Below are positions 41,017 through 48,923 of a stretch of DNA of 64,000 bases, piece by piece. The translations under genes were made by a program, and so were the position numbers. How positions within the stretch are numbered: position 1 is the first letter of the stretch; every line of letters starts with the position of its first letter. The stretch is from Amycolatopsis pretoriensis. Lineage in GTDB: Bacteria > Actinomycetota > Actinomycetes > Mycobacteriales > Pseudonocardiaceae. The stretch covers positions 372,001 through 436,000 of the forward strand of contig NZ_FNUJ01000006.1 in assembly GCF_900107925.1 (NCBI RefSeq), read 5' to 3'. The notes beneath the pieces were generated by a model, which saw only the letters and a program-made list of their open reading frames with translations, was not told the DNA's origin and did not search any database.

Positions 41017-41958
41017 TCAGTACTCATACGGGTCCTTCGGTGCGGCGACCGTCGTGATCGACGCCGGCGTGAAGTCCGGTGTGTAGCTGTTGCTCTTCGT
41101 CGCCGTGCCCGGGACGACCTGGCCCGTCACCTGGATCCACGCGTCGCTGGCGAGGTGGTCGGCTTCGCCGCCGCGGAGGTGGACCGTCACCGGGAACGCG
41201 TCGGCCGCGCAGCAGCTGATCACCAGGCGGGCCAGCAGCGTGTTGCCGCCGGTGTGCACGACGAAGCCGGTCAGGGAGATCGTGCGGCCGTCGAGGGTTC
41301 CGGACGCGTCCCAGCCCGCGCGGCTGACGAACTCGTTGACCGACAGCGGCACGACGTTCCCGGCCGGCAGGGGTGGGAACGCTGCGGCGTTCGCGGCGGC
41401 CGCGCTCGACGGCGCCCTCGCCTCGGTGCGGATGACCGAGTCGGCGCCCAAAGCGGGTGGGGCGACGAGGAAGACCGCCAGGACCGGCACCAAAAGCAGC
41501 CAGGCGGACCGCGTGGCGTGGGAGTGGCCGGCGTGGTCATGGCCGGCAGAGGCAGGCCCGCCGGCGCCATGGCCGGCAGGGGCAAGGCCGCCGCGGTCAA
41601 GGTCGCGGTCGGCGGCCGCAGCCGGCTTGGCGCCCGCGGCCGGCTCGGCCACCGCGGCTAGCTCAGCCACGGTGGCCGGCTCGACAACCGCAGCCCGCTC
41701 GGCAACCGCAGCCGGCTCGACGAGCGCAGTCGGCTCGGCCACAGCGCCCCGCTCCACCCGAACCGCCGGTTTCGCCCGCGCCGCAAGCAGATCTCGCACG
41801 ATCGCCACCGCGCCCAACACCACCATCACCGCCCCTCCCGCGATGATCCACGGCTGCTGCGCCGGCTTCACGTACCTCAGATAATCACCGTTGACCGCGA
41901 TCTTCACCAGCGCGCCACCCAGCAGCACCAGCAGGATGTTCTGCGTCTCGCGCTTCAC
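41017..41958 (-). CDS. TIGR03943-family membrane protein with His-rich loop
   Basis: A 313-residue protein with two N-terminal helices (ILLVLLGGALVKIAVNGDYL, PWIIAGGAVMVVLGAVAIV), a long Ala/Val/Glu/Pro repeat region (VAEPAAVAERAAVVEP-like), a His-rich stretch (GHDHAGHSHA), a third helix and a C-terminal domain with ISCCAADAFPVTVHL. It is coupled to the permease gene by GTGA. TIGR03943 proteins are the standard partner of UPF0718 permeases. The His-rich loop and adjacent Zur gene suggest zinc binding (inference). The low-complexity repeat is unusual for the family. Confidence 0.82.
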   Translation of the reverse strand: MKRETQNILLVLLGGALVKIAVNGDYLRYVKPAQQPWIIAGGAVMVVLGAVAIVRDLLAARAKPAVRVERGAVAEPTALVEPAAVAERAAVVEPATVAELAAVAEPAAGAKPAAAADRDLDRGGLAPAGHGAGGPASAGHDHAGHSHATRSAWLLLVPVLAVFLVAPPALGADSVIRTEARAPSSAAAANAAAFPPLPAGNVVPLSVNEFVSRAGWDASGTLDGRTISLTGFVVHTGGNTLLARLVISCCAADAFPVTVHLRGGEADHLASDAWIQVTGQVVPGTATKSNSYTPDFTPASITTVAAPKDPYEY

Positions 41959-42950
41959 GCCACCCCCACCACCAGACCGGCCACCACCGCGCACGCCGCC
42001 GCCACCACGAACGTCGCCGGGGCGAACCGGACCGCGAACGACTTCCCGAACGTCCCCGCCTGCAACGCGAACAGCTTCACGTCCACCGCCGGACCCACCA
42101 CCAGGAACACCAGCTTCGGCAGCAGCGGCAACGCCGTCAGCGACGCCGCCACGAACGCGTCCGCCTCGCTGCACAGCGCCAGGACCACCGCCAGCACCGC
42201 CATCACCACGATGCCCAGCACCAGCTGGTCGCCCAGCACACCGAACCACCGGGCCGGCACCAGCACGTTCAGCGCCGACGAGATCAGCGCCCCCAGCACC
42301 AGGAAGCCGCCCGCCTCGACCAGGTCCGTGCGGGCCGTCTCCGCGAACACCCGCCACCGCTGCCCGCCCTCGACGTCGGGCAGCCGGCGCAGCGCGCGGG
42401 ACGTGATCCACTCCAGCTTGCCCCAGCGGGCCCACAGCCAGCCCATCACCATCGCCGTCGCCAGCGAGCCGGCGAAGCGGGCCAGCACCATCTCCGGTTT
42501 GCCCGGGAACGCCACCGCCGTCGCCACCAGGACCACCGGGTTCACCGCCGGCGCCGCCAGCAGGAACGTCAACGCCGCCGCCGGGGCCACGCCCTGGCCC
42601 ATCAGCCGGCGCGCCACCGGCACCGAAGCGCATTCGCACCCCGGCAGCGCGACGCCGGCCAGCCCCGCCACGCCCACCGCCGCCCCGGCCCGCCGCGGCA
42701 GCACCTTCTCCAGCACCCGGGCCGACACGAACGCGGCGATGGCGCCGCTGATCAGCACGCCCAGCACGAGGAACGGCAGCGCCTGCACGCAGACCGCGAC
42801 GAACACGGTCGAGCCCGTGCGCAGCGCGGGCACGTCGAACGCCCGCTGCAGCCAGCCCTGGCCGAGGATGGCGATCAGCAGGACCGCGCACAGCACCTCG
42901 ACCGAGCTGATCCGGAACCGGCGGGTGCGCCGGTCGGTATCGGAAACCAT
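41955..42950 (-). CDS. UPF0718-family permease
   Basis: A 331-residue membrane protein with about eight helices. It carries VGVAGLAGVALPGCECASVP, the Gly-Cys motif typical of this family, and LTFLLAAPAVNPVVLVATAV. Its ATG at 42950 is the likely start, since 15 upstream codons overlap a candidate operator. It forms a coupled pair with the TIGR03943-type gene, and lies convergent to smtB-zur. A role in metal or sulfur-compound transport is plausible but not established. Confidence 0.85.
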   Translation of the reverse strand: MVSDTDRRTRRFRISSVEVLCAVLLIAILGQGWLQRAFDVPALRTGSTVFVAVCVQALPFLVLGVLISGAIAAFVSARVLEKVLPRRAGAAVGVAGLAGVALPGCECASVPVARRLMGQGVAPAAALTFLLAAPAVNPVVLVATAVAFPGKPEMVLARFAGSLATAMVMGWLWARWGKLEWITSRALRRLPDVEGGQRWRVFAETARTDLVEAGGFLVLGALISSALNVLVPARWFGVLGDQLVLGIVVMAVLAVVLALCSEADAFVAASLTALPLLPKLVFLVVGPAVDVKLFALQAGTFGKSFAVRFAPATFVVAAACAVVAGLVVGVA

Positions 42951-42958
42951 GTTCACGA

Positions 42959-42972
42959 CGGCGATAATGCCA
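42959..42972 (-). promoter_or_regulatory. Candidate metal-regulator box upstream of the UPF0718 permease
   Basis: The minus strand reads TGGCATTATCGCCG, ending nine bases before the permease start. It agrees with the smtB-upstream TGCCGTTATCGGCA at 10 of 14 positions, including the central TTATCG. The box overlaps where a -10 element would be expected. This is a two-site comparison only. Confidence 0.4.
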
Positions 42973-43074
42973 GCCGGGTCCGACACCGAGAGCACCGCAC
43001 AGCCGCGAACGGTCGGAAAAGGCCGTTTTCCGGCCGGAATTTACCTTTCGCGGCGCCGGAAAACCCCGTGTGGG

Positions 43075-43500
43075 TTACTCGCCGGGCACGATTCCCGGCA
43101 GCTCCGTCCGCAGCTGCGACGCCGTCGACACCACCAGCATCAGCAACGTCCCGAGCGCCGCCGCGTCCAGGCCCGCCGCCGGGAACGCGTACCGCAGCGT
43201 CACGTCGAGCCCGCCGTCGGAATGCCCGACGCCGAGCGTGCCGAAGAGGCCTTGGCCCGCCCGCTCGGCGACCGCGACCGACAGGTCCGGGCGGTCCGGC
43301 AGGTCCCAGCCGACCACGCAGGTCAGCGAGAGCACGGTGAGCCCCTCGCCGAGCCGGGTCGCCTGGATCACGCAGGGGACGTCGCCGTGGGCGAACGTCA
43401 GCGCGCCGTCGTCGTCGACGCGCACCTCGAGGTACCGCTCGAGCGCGTCTTTCGCCTGCGTCAGCAGCTCCGCGGTCTCCGCCGCCTCGGTCGCGCTCAC
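43075..43500 (-). CDS. YbjN-like conserved protein between uppS and zur
   Basis: A 141-residue soluble protein matching in position the mycobacterial Rv2360c gene. It has the alpha/beta pattern of YbjN / type III chaperone-like folds: LLTQAKDALERYLEVRVDDD, ALTFAHGDVPCVIQATRLGE, LTCVVGWDLPDRP and a C-terminal helix (LGTLLMLVVSTASQLRTELP). The GTG start overlaps the uppS stop (GTGA), so it is co-translated with uppS. Function is unknown. Confidence 0.82.
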   Translation of the reverse strand: MSATEAAETAELLTQAKDALERYLEVRVDDDGALTFAHGDVPCVIQATRLGEGLTVLSLTCVVGWDLPDRPDLSVAVAERAGQGLFGTLGVGHSDGGLDVTLRYAFPAAGLDAAALGTLLMLVVSTASQLRTELPGIVPGE

Positions 43501-44312
43501 GACGAGGCCGCCTGGTCCACCGCGCCGCCGAACCGGCGATCCCGCTTCGCGAACTCCAGGCACGCGCGCCACAGGTGCGTGCGATCGAAGTCCGGGAACA
43601 GCGTGTCCTGGTAGACCATCTCGGCATAGGCCGACTGCCACAGCAGGAAGTTCGACGTCCGCTGCTCGCCCGAGGGCCGCAGGAACAGGTCCACGTCGGG
43701 CATGTCCGGCTGGTAGAGGTACTTGCCGATGGTCTTCTCGGTGACCTTGCCGGGGTCCAGCTTGCCGTCGGCGACGTCGCGCGCGATCCGCTGCATCGCG
43801 TCGCCCAGCTCGGCGCGGCCACCGTAGTTGACGCACATCGTCATGTTCAGCGCCGTGTTGTGCTTGGTCTTCTCCTCGGCCGCCTGCAGCTCTTTGATCA
43901 CCGACGCCCACAGCTTCGGCCGCCGCCCGGCCCACCGGATGCGCACGCCGATCGAGCCGAGGTAGTCGACCTGGCGGCGGATGGTGTCGCGGTTGAAGCC
44001 CATCAGGAACCGCACCTCTTCGGGGCTGCGCTTCCAGTTCTCCGTCGAGAACGCGTACACGGAGAGCCACTTGACGCCGATCTCGACCGCGCCCGCGGCG
44101 ACGTCGATCATCACCGCTTCCCCGCGCTTGTGGCCTTCGATCCGCGGCAGGCCGCGCTGGTTGGCCCAGCGGCCGTTGCCGTCCATGACCAGCGCGACGT
44201 GCTTCGGGACCAGCTCGCGCGGGATTTCCGGTGGCTTCGCGCCGGACGGGTGCGGATCCGGGGCCCGCAGCTCGTATCGCGACGCCTTGCTCTCGCGTCC
44301 CCTGCGCAGCAC
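43497..44312 (-). CDS. uppS: Decaprenyl/undecaprenyl diphosphate synthase (cis-prenyltransferase)
   Basis: A 271-residue Z-type isoprenyl diphosphate synthase that builds the lipid carrier for peptidoglycan and arabinogalactan. Family motifs are VALVMDGNGRWANQRGLPRI, GHKRGE, SVYAFSTENWKRSPEEV and the C-terminal LFLRPSGEQRTSNFLLWQSA. It starts at a GTG and is 271 residues long, as in mycobacterial Rv2361c. It precedes the YbjN-like gene and follows recO, the same order as in mycobacteria. Confidence 0.96.
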   Translation of the reverse strand: MLRRGRESKASRYELRAPDPHPSGAKPPEIPRELVPKHVALVMDGNGRWANQRGLPRIEGHKRGEAVMIDVAAGAVEIGVKWLSVYAFSTENWKRSPEEVRFLMGFNRDTIRRQVDYLGSIGVRIRWAGRRPKLWASVIKELQAAEEKTKHNTALNMTMCVNYGGRAELGDAMQRIARDVADGKLDPGKVTEKTIGKYLYQPDMPDVDLFLRPSGEQRTSNFLLWQSAYAEMVYQDTLFPDFDRTHLWRACLEFAKRDRRFGGAVDQAASS

Positions 44313-44352
44313 TGCGAGCCTCCCTGGATGGGTGAAACCGGTCGGCCCGACC

Positions 44353-45114
44353 CTACTGCCCGGGTCGCACGCTCTCCCGGGCGCGTCGCTCGACCAGGGG
44401 AAGGGACCGGAGCTGACGCTCCAGATGCCACTGCAAGTGGGCGGCGACCAGGCCGCTCGCGTCGCGGCGGGTGCCGGGCAGCGTCGACTCGGCCATCGTC
44501 CACTCGCCGTGCAGCAAGGCGGTGAGCAGGTCCAGGACCTCGGGCGCGGGGTGCACGGAGCCCGGGACGCGGCAGTCCTGGCACATCGAGCCGCCGGCGG
44601 GGACGCTGAACGCGACGTGCGGGCCGGGCAGGCCGCAGCGGGCGCACTCGGTGAGCGCGGGCGCCCAGCCTTCGTAGGACATCGCGCGGAGGAAGAACGC
44701 GTCGAGCACGAGCGACGGGTCGCGTTCCCCGGCGGCCAGCGACCGCAGCGCGCCGCAGACGAGGAGGTAGAGCTTGAGCACCGGCTCGCCCTCTTCGGCC
44801 GAGAGCCGGTCCGCGGTTTCGGCGATCGCGCTGGCCGCGGTGTAGCGCTGGTAGTCGGCGACCAGCGGCAGCTGGAACGCGTCCACGGTCTCGACCTGGG
44901 TGATGACGTCGAGCGTGCGGCCGGTGTAGAACTGCACGTCGACGTGGCCGAACGGCTCCAGCCGGGCCCCGAACCGCGACGACGTCCGCCGCACGCCCTT
45001 CGCGACGGCGCGGACCTTGCCGTGCCGGCGGGTCAGCAGGGTGACGATCCGGTCGGCCTCACCCAGCTTGTGCGTGCGCAACACCACCCCGGTGTCGCGG
45101 TAGAGGTTCACCAC
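44353..45114 (-). CDS. recO: DNA repair protein RecO
   Basis: A 253-residue recombination mediator that helps load RecA at single-strand gaps with RecF and RecR. The N-terminal OB-fold reads DTGVVLRTHKLGEADRIVTL, and the zinc finger is CARCGLP..MCQDC near residues 155-182. The helical C-terminus is as expected. It starts at a GTG and lies 40 bases from uppS. Beyond it, where mycobacteria carry amiA2 and era, a cluster of small membrane-protein genes is inserted. Confidence 0.95.
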   Translation of the reverse strand: MVNLYRDTGVVLRTHKLGEADRIVTLLTRRHGKVRAVAKGVRRTSSRFGARLEPFGHVDVQFYTGRTLDVITQVETVDAFQLPLVADYQRYTAASAIAETADRLSAEEGEPVLKLYLLVCGALRSLAAGERDPSLVLDAFFLRAMSYEGWAPALTECARCGLPGPHVAFSVPAGGSMCQDCRVPGSVHPAPEVLDLLTALLHGEWTMAESTLPGTRRDASGLVAAHLQWHLERQLRSLPLVERRARESVRPGQ

Positions 45115-45166
45115 CCCGACATCGTCCCACTTCGGGGTGATGCCGGGGTGGAGCGCCCCGCGGGAA

Positions 45167-45631
45167 TCAGCAGTAGGAGTAGCCGTAGCAGGTGTACGTC
45201 GTGGCGGTCACCGCGACGATGATCACGATGATCGCCGTGACGCAGCCGATGCCGCCCAGGATGCTGGAGATCAGGCAGAGCGTCTTGGTGGTGCGCGACG
45301 CCTGCTCCGCCATCATGTAGTTGCCCTGCATCTTGTACGTGCCGACCTCGTTCGACTTCATGATCGCGAAGATGCCGAGGATCAGGCCGCCCAGGAAGAG
45401 CGAGGCGATCGCCCAGCCCTTGTAGTCCTTGATGGCGTTGAGGTCGCCGCCGCCGGGCATGCCGTAGCCGGGCGCGCCGAAGCCACCGGACGGCGGCTGG
45501 CCGTACGGCGCGGGCTGGCCGTAGGCGGGCATCCCGCCCGACGGCGGGCCGTAACCGGGCTGCTGCGGGAACCCGCCGGACTGGGGCTGCTGGCCGTAGG
45601 GCGGCTGCTGCTGGCCGTAGGGATTGGTCAT
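45167..45631 (-). CDS. CD225-like membrane protein with Pro/Gln/Gly-rich N-terminus
   Basis: A 154-residue protein. About 70 residues rich in Tyr, Gln, Pro and Gly (MTNPYGQQQPPYGQQPQSGG onward) are followed by two hydrophobic helices (IASLFLGGLILGIFAIMK and a C-terminal IGCVTAIIVIIVAVTATTY) joined by a polar loop (SNEVGTYKMQGNYMMAEQAS). That layout resembles CD225/dispanin and DUF4190-like proteins. It ends YTCYGYSYC. Function is unknown; the N-terminus is likely disordered and cytoplasmic. Confidence 0.72.
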   Translation of the reverse strand: MTNPYGQQQPPYGQQPQSGGFPQQPGYGPPSGGMPAYGQPAPYGQPPSGGFGAPGYGMPGGGDLNAIKDYKGWAIASLFLGGLILGIFAIMKSNEVGTYKMQGNYMMAEQASRTTKTLCLISSILGGIGCVTAIIVIIVAVTATTYTCYGYSYC

Positions 45632-45700
45632 GAACTGGTACCCCAACTATTCGTGAACGTCCGCCGGGTCACCCCGGCGGTGGTGCGAGAAAGGCGTGCC

Positions 45701-46744
45701 TCAGTGGTGCGGCGGCTGGTCGTTCGGCGGCTGGCCGAACCGGCCCGGCTGGATCTTCTGGGTCTGCCCGGCGTCGCCCTGGCCTTCCGGGCGCAGCATC
45801 TGCGTCCGCTCGGCCTGCTCGTCGAACGCGGATCCGCCGCCCCCGGCGGAGTCCGGGCGCAGCATCTGCGTGCGCTCGACCTCGTCGAAGGCGGAGCCGC
45901 CACCCGGCGGCGGAGCGAGCGGCTGGCCCGGCTGCTGGCCGAAGCCGCCCGGCTGCGGCGTCTGCGGGAAACCGCCGGAAGCCGGTTGCTGCTGCGGGAA
46001 ACCACCCGGCGCGGGCTGGCCGAAGCCGCCGGACTGCGGCTGCTGCGGGAAACCACCGGACGGCGCCTGGCCGAACTGACCGGGCTGGCCGGGCTGCTGC
46101 CCCGGCGGCGGGTACCCGCCGGCGAAGGGCTGCTGCGCGCCGGGCTGCTGCCCGAACGGGGCCTGGCCGGGCGCGGCGTCGGCCTGCACCACGACCGTGC
46201 TGACGATCTTGTCCGCGAAGGTCTGGCTCTTGTCGTCCCACAGGGGCCACAGGAAACCGATGTAGCAGGCGGCGCCGTCGGCGATGTGGCACAGGTCGCG
46301 CAGGAACGCGGACCCGGCGCCGATCGGCTGCCCGGTCTGCTCGCTGATCAGCTTGATCCCGAGGATCCGCTTGCCCAGCGACTGACCGGTGTTGCCCTGC
46401 TGGATCCACCGGTTGTAGACGGCCCAGCCGATCCCGCCGAGCGCACCCAGCCCGTACAGGGTCCCGCCGAGCCCGTAGGCGCCGGAGACGAAGAGGATGA
46501 CCGCGAGGAGGTAGACGACGATGACCGGCGCTTGGTCGATCAGCAGGGCACCCGCGCGCTGGCCCCAGTTCGCGTAGTTTTGCGGCGCGCCGAAGGGGGT
46601 ACCCGGCTGGCCGAACGGCGCCTGCTGCCCGAAGGGCGCGGGCTGGCCGTACGGCGGTGGCGCCTGGCCGGGCTGCTGTCCGAACGGTTGCTGGCCGCCG
46701 GGCTGCTGCTGCCCGAAGGACGGCTGACCGTAGGGATCGGTCAT
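45701..46744 (-). CDS. RDD-family membrane protein with repeated TQMLRP tail
   Basis: A 347-residue protein. A disordered Gln/Pro/Gly-rich N-terminus precedes the RDD domain (about 75-215): WGQRAGALLIDQAPVIVVYL, GNTGQSLGKRILGIKLISEQ, SQTFADKIVSTVVVQ. A long Gln/Pro/Gly-rich C-terminal region carries the repeats FDEVERTQMLRP and FDEQAERTQMLRP, then QTQKIQP. The repeated TQ context resembles phospho-threonine sites bound by FHA domains in actinobacteria (inference). The ATG at 46744 follows GAGGGGGA. It belongs to the recO-era membrane-protein cluster. Confidence 0.85.
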   Translation of the reverse strand: MTDPYGQPSFGQQQPGGQQPFGQQPGQAPPPYGQPAPFGQQAPFGQPGTPFGAPQNYANWGQRAGALLIDQAPVIVVYLLAVILFVSGAYGLGGTLYGLGALGGIGWAVYNRWIQQGNTGQSLGKRILGIKLISEQTGQPIGAGSAFLRDLCHIADGAACYIGFLWPLWDDKSQTFADKIVSTVVVQADAAPGQAPFGQQPGAQQPFAGGYPPPGQQPGQPGQFGQAPSGGFPQQPQSGGFGQPAPGGFPQQQPASGGFPQTPQPGGFGQQPGQPLAPPPGGGSAFDEVERTQMLRPDSAGGGGSAFDEQAERTQMLRPEGQGDAGQTQKIQPGRFGQPPNDQPPHH

Positions 46745-46930
46745 TGGTTCTCCCCCTCGCTGCTCACTCCACCGCACACTCCGCGCGGCCACCCGTGCCG
46801 GACACACGGCACTGGTCGGCGGGAGCGTACTCGGTTCACCTGCGGCCGCGCTGCCCAGGCATCCACTGTCCGGGTGAACCGAACGAGCTTCCGACGCGGA
46901 GCGTGGCGAAGCGGTTCCCGTCCGTCCGAA

Positions 46931-47380
46931 TCAGACGTGCAGGCTGGTGAACGGGGCGAACGGGAGGTTGCGAATGACGAACCAGACGACGAACACGACA
47001 CCGACGGTCAGCGGGGTCCAGCGCCAGTGCAGCCAGCTGTTGACCCAGCGGCCGCGCAGCCGTCCGACGGTCCAGGCGATCGTGCTCCAGACGATGAGCA
47101 GGACGAAGACGAGCGATACGGCGTTGTAGTGCAGGGCCGCGGGGAGGTCGCCGTGCATCAGGCTGTAGGCCATCCGCATGCCACCGCAGCCGGGGCAGTC
47201 GATGCCGAGCAGCGCCTTCGTCGGGCAGATCGGGAGCCAGCCGCCGGGGGTGGTGGGGTCGCCGATCCAGACCGCCACGCAGCACGCGCCGAGCCCACCC
47301 ACCACGGCCAGCGGCGCGCCGAGGGCGCGCATGGTGGCTTTGGCGCCGCGAGCCGGGTATCCCGTGTAGACGGTCGTCAT
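46931..47380 (-). CDS. DUF2752 membrane protein
   Basis: A 149-residue protein with about four hydrophobic helices. The family signature is visible as WLPICPTKALLGIDCPGCGG followed by MRMAYSLMHGDLPAALHYNA, with CP.C.GG at the end of the first extracytoplasmic loop. DUF2752 proteins have no proven function and often lie next to CD225-like genes, as here. Its ATG overlaps the stop of the upstream CD225-like gene (ATGA), so they are coupled. Confidence 0.88.
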   Translation of the reverse strand: MTTVYTGYPARGAKATMRALGAPLAVVGGLGACCVAVWIGDPTTPGGWLPICPTKALLGIDCPGCGGMRMAYSLMHGDLPAALHYNAVSLVFVLLIVWSTIAWTVGRLRGRWVNSWLHWRWTPLTVGVVFVVWFVIRNLPFAPFTSLHV

Positions 47381-47691
47381 GGCAGCAGCGCCCAGAAGGA
47401 GACGCCGACGAAGGCGAACATCACGAAGACGAACACCACGTAGAGCGCGATCAGCACGCCGGAGGAGATCGCCGACCACATCGCCCACTTGCGGGCTTCG
47501 TCGGCGGCCCGGTGCGCTTCGGCGTGGAAGCCTTGGAACCACAGGGAGTTGACCTGGCTCGCCTTCACGATGGAGACGATACCCAACGGCATGCAGCACA
47601 TGACCGTCGACAGGATCGCCCAGACCATGTTGTTGTCCGGCGGCGGCCCGTAGCCGGGTCCCCAGCCGTAGGGCGGGTACTGCTGGTACAC
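47377..47691 (-). CDS. CD225/dispanin-like membrane protein
   Basis: A 104-residue protein. A short Tyr/Pro/Gly tail (MYQQYPPYGWGPGYGPPPDN) precedes the CD225 core: VWAILSTVMCCMPLGIVSIV, KASQVNSLWFQGFHAEAHRA, then a second helix (SGVLIALYVVFVFVMFAFVG). CD225 is the fold of eukaryotic interferon-induced transmembrane proteins; bacterial members have unknown roles. The GTG at 47691 starts 28 bases after the next CD225-like gene, and its stop overlaps DUF2752. Confidence 0.88.
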   Translation of the reverse strand: MYQQYPPYGWGPGYGPPPDNNMVWAILSTVMCCMPLGIVSIVKASQVNSLWFQGFHAEAHRAADEARKWAMWSAISSGVLIALYVVFVFVMFAFVGVSFWALLP

Positions 47692-47719
47692 CGAATCGCC
47701 TCCTGCCGCCGAGCCTGCG

Positions 47720-48025
47720 TCAGTTCGACGCGGCGTCGTCGGTGAGCGTTCCGAAGAGCAGCACGATCGTCACGATCGCCGCGACCCACAGCACCGCGCC
47801 CGCGACGGCGGCGACGACCGCCCACCGCTTGGCGTCGCGGGCCGCCTCGTGCGCGGCCTCCGGGTCGCCCTGCGCCCAGAGCTTTTCGACCTTCGCGGCC
47901 TGGTAGATCGAGAGCGCGCCGAACGGCAGGCAGCACAGGATCGCGCTGACGATCCCCCAGACCAGGTGGCTCGCGGGCGGCGGCCCGGGGTTGTAGTCGG
48001 CCGGCGGCCGCGGCTTTTCGGTCAC
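47720..48025 (-). CDS. CD225/dispanin-like membrane protein
   Basis: A 101-residue protein that parallels its neighbour. After MTEKPRPPADYNPGPPPASH comes the CD225 core LVWGIVSAILCCLPFGALSI, YQAAKVEKLWAQGDPEAAHE, and a second helix (AVAGAVLWVAAIVTIVLLFG). The start is a GTG one base after the era stop, so it is probably on the era transcript. The two CD225-like genes look like an old duplication. Confidence 0.85.
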   Translation of the reverse strand: MTEKPRPPADYNPGPPPASHLVWGIVSAILCCLPFGALSIYQAAKVEKLWAQGDPEAAHEAARDAKRWAVVAAVAGAVLWVAAIVTIVLLFGTLTDDAASN

Positions 48026-48026
48026 G

Positions 48027-48923
48027 TCAGAACCCGAGCCGACGCAGCTGGCGGGGGTCGCGCTGCCATTCCTTGGCCACCTTGACGTGCAGGTCGAGGT
48101 AGACCTTCGAGCCGAGCAGCGCCTCGATGTTCTTGCGCGCGGTGGCGCCGACCTCACGCAGCCGCTCGCCCTTGTGCCCGAGGATGATGCCCTTCTGGCT
48201 GGGCCGCTCCACGTACAGGAACGCGTGCACGTCGATGAGGTCGTCGCGGCCTTCGCGGGGCAGCATCTCCTCGACGGTGACGGCGATCGAGTGCGGCAGC
48301 TCGTCGCGGACGCCTTCCAGCGCGGCCTCGCGGATGAGCTCGCCGACCAGCGTCTGCTCCGGTTCGTCGGTGAGCTCGCCGCCCGGGTAGAGCTGCGGGC
48401 CTTCGGGGAGCTTGCCGACGAGCAGATCCGCGAGCGCGCCGACCTGGAAGCCGTCCACCGCGGACACCGGGATCAGCTCCGCGAACTCCATCACCTCCTG
48501 CAGGGCGAGCAGCTGCTCGGCGACCTGCTGGGGCTGGACGAGGTCGGTCTTGGTGACGACGCCGATGACCGGCGTGCGCTTGGCGATCTTCTGCAGCTCG
48601 GCGGCGATGAACTTGTCACCGGGGCCGATCTTTTCGTTGGCCGGCACGCAGAACCCCACGACGTCCACTTCGGACCACGTCGTGTGCACGATGTCGTTGA
48701 GCCGCTCGCCGAGCAGGGTGCGCGGGCGGTGCAGGCCGGGGGTGTCGATGAGGACGAGCTGGGCGTCCTCGCGCGAGACGATCCCGCGGATCGCGTGCCG
48801 CGTGGTCTGCGGCTTGCTCGAGGTGATCGCGACCTTGGTGCCGACGAGGGCGTTGGTGAGCGTCGACTTGCCCGCGTTGGGACGGCCGACGAAGCAGGCG
48901 AAGCCGGAACGGTGTTCGGTCAT
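48027..48923 (-). CDS. era: GTPase Era
   Basis: A 298-residue GTPase that binds 16S rRNA and helps mature the 30S subunit. G1 is FVGRPNAGKSTLTNALVG, G2 has TTRHAIRGI, G3 is LIDTPGLHRPR, G4 is VTKTDLV and G5 is SAVDGFQ. The KH domain carries GIILGHKGERLREVGATARK near the C-terminus. The ATG overlaps the preceding stop by four bases. It belongs to the conserved ybeY-phoH block, whose products all act in ribosome or RNA quality control. Confidence 0.97.
   Translation of the reverse strand: MTEHRSGFACFVGRPNAGKSTLTNALVGTKVAITSSKPQTTRHAIRGIVSREDAQLVLIDTPGLHRPRTLLGERLNDIVHTTWSEVDVVGFCVPANEKIGPGDKFIAAELQKIAKRTPVIGVVTKTDLVQPQQVAEQLLALQEVMEFAELIPVSAVDGFQVGALADLLVGKLPEGPQLYPGGELTDEPEQTLVGELIREAALEGVRDELPHSIAVTVEEMLPREGRDDLIDVHAFLYVERPSQKGIILGHKGERLREVGATARKNIEALLGSKVYLDLHVKVAKEWQRDPRQLRRLGF

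Noticed and set aside
46832..46881. Inverted repeat CGGTTCACC / GGTGAACCG between DUF2752 and RDD genes
   Set aside because: The 9-base arms are separated by 32 bases; this is long for an operator and weak evidence on its own.
45137..47443. Long plus-strand frame opposite the RDD and CD225-like genes
   Set aside because: It is the shadow of Pro/Gln/Gly-rich genes on the other strand and has no ribosome-binding site or recognisable domain.
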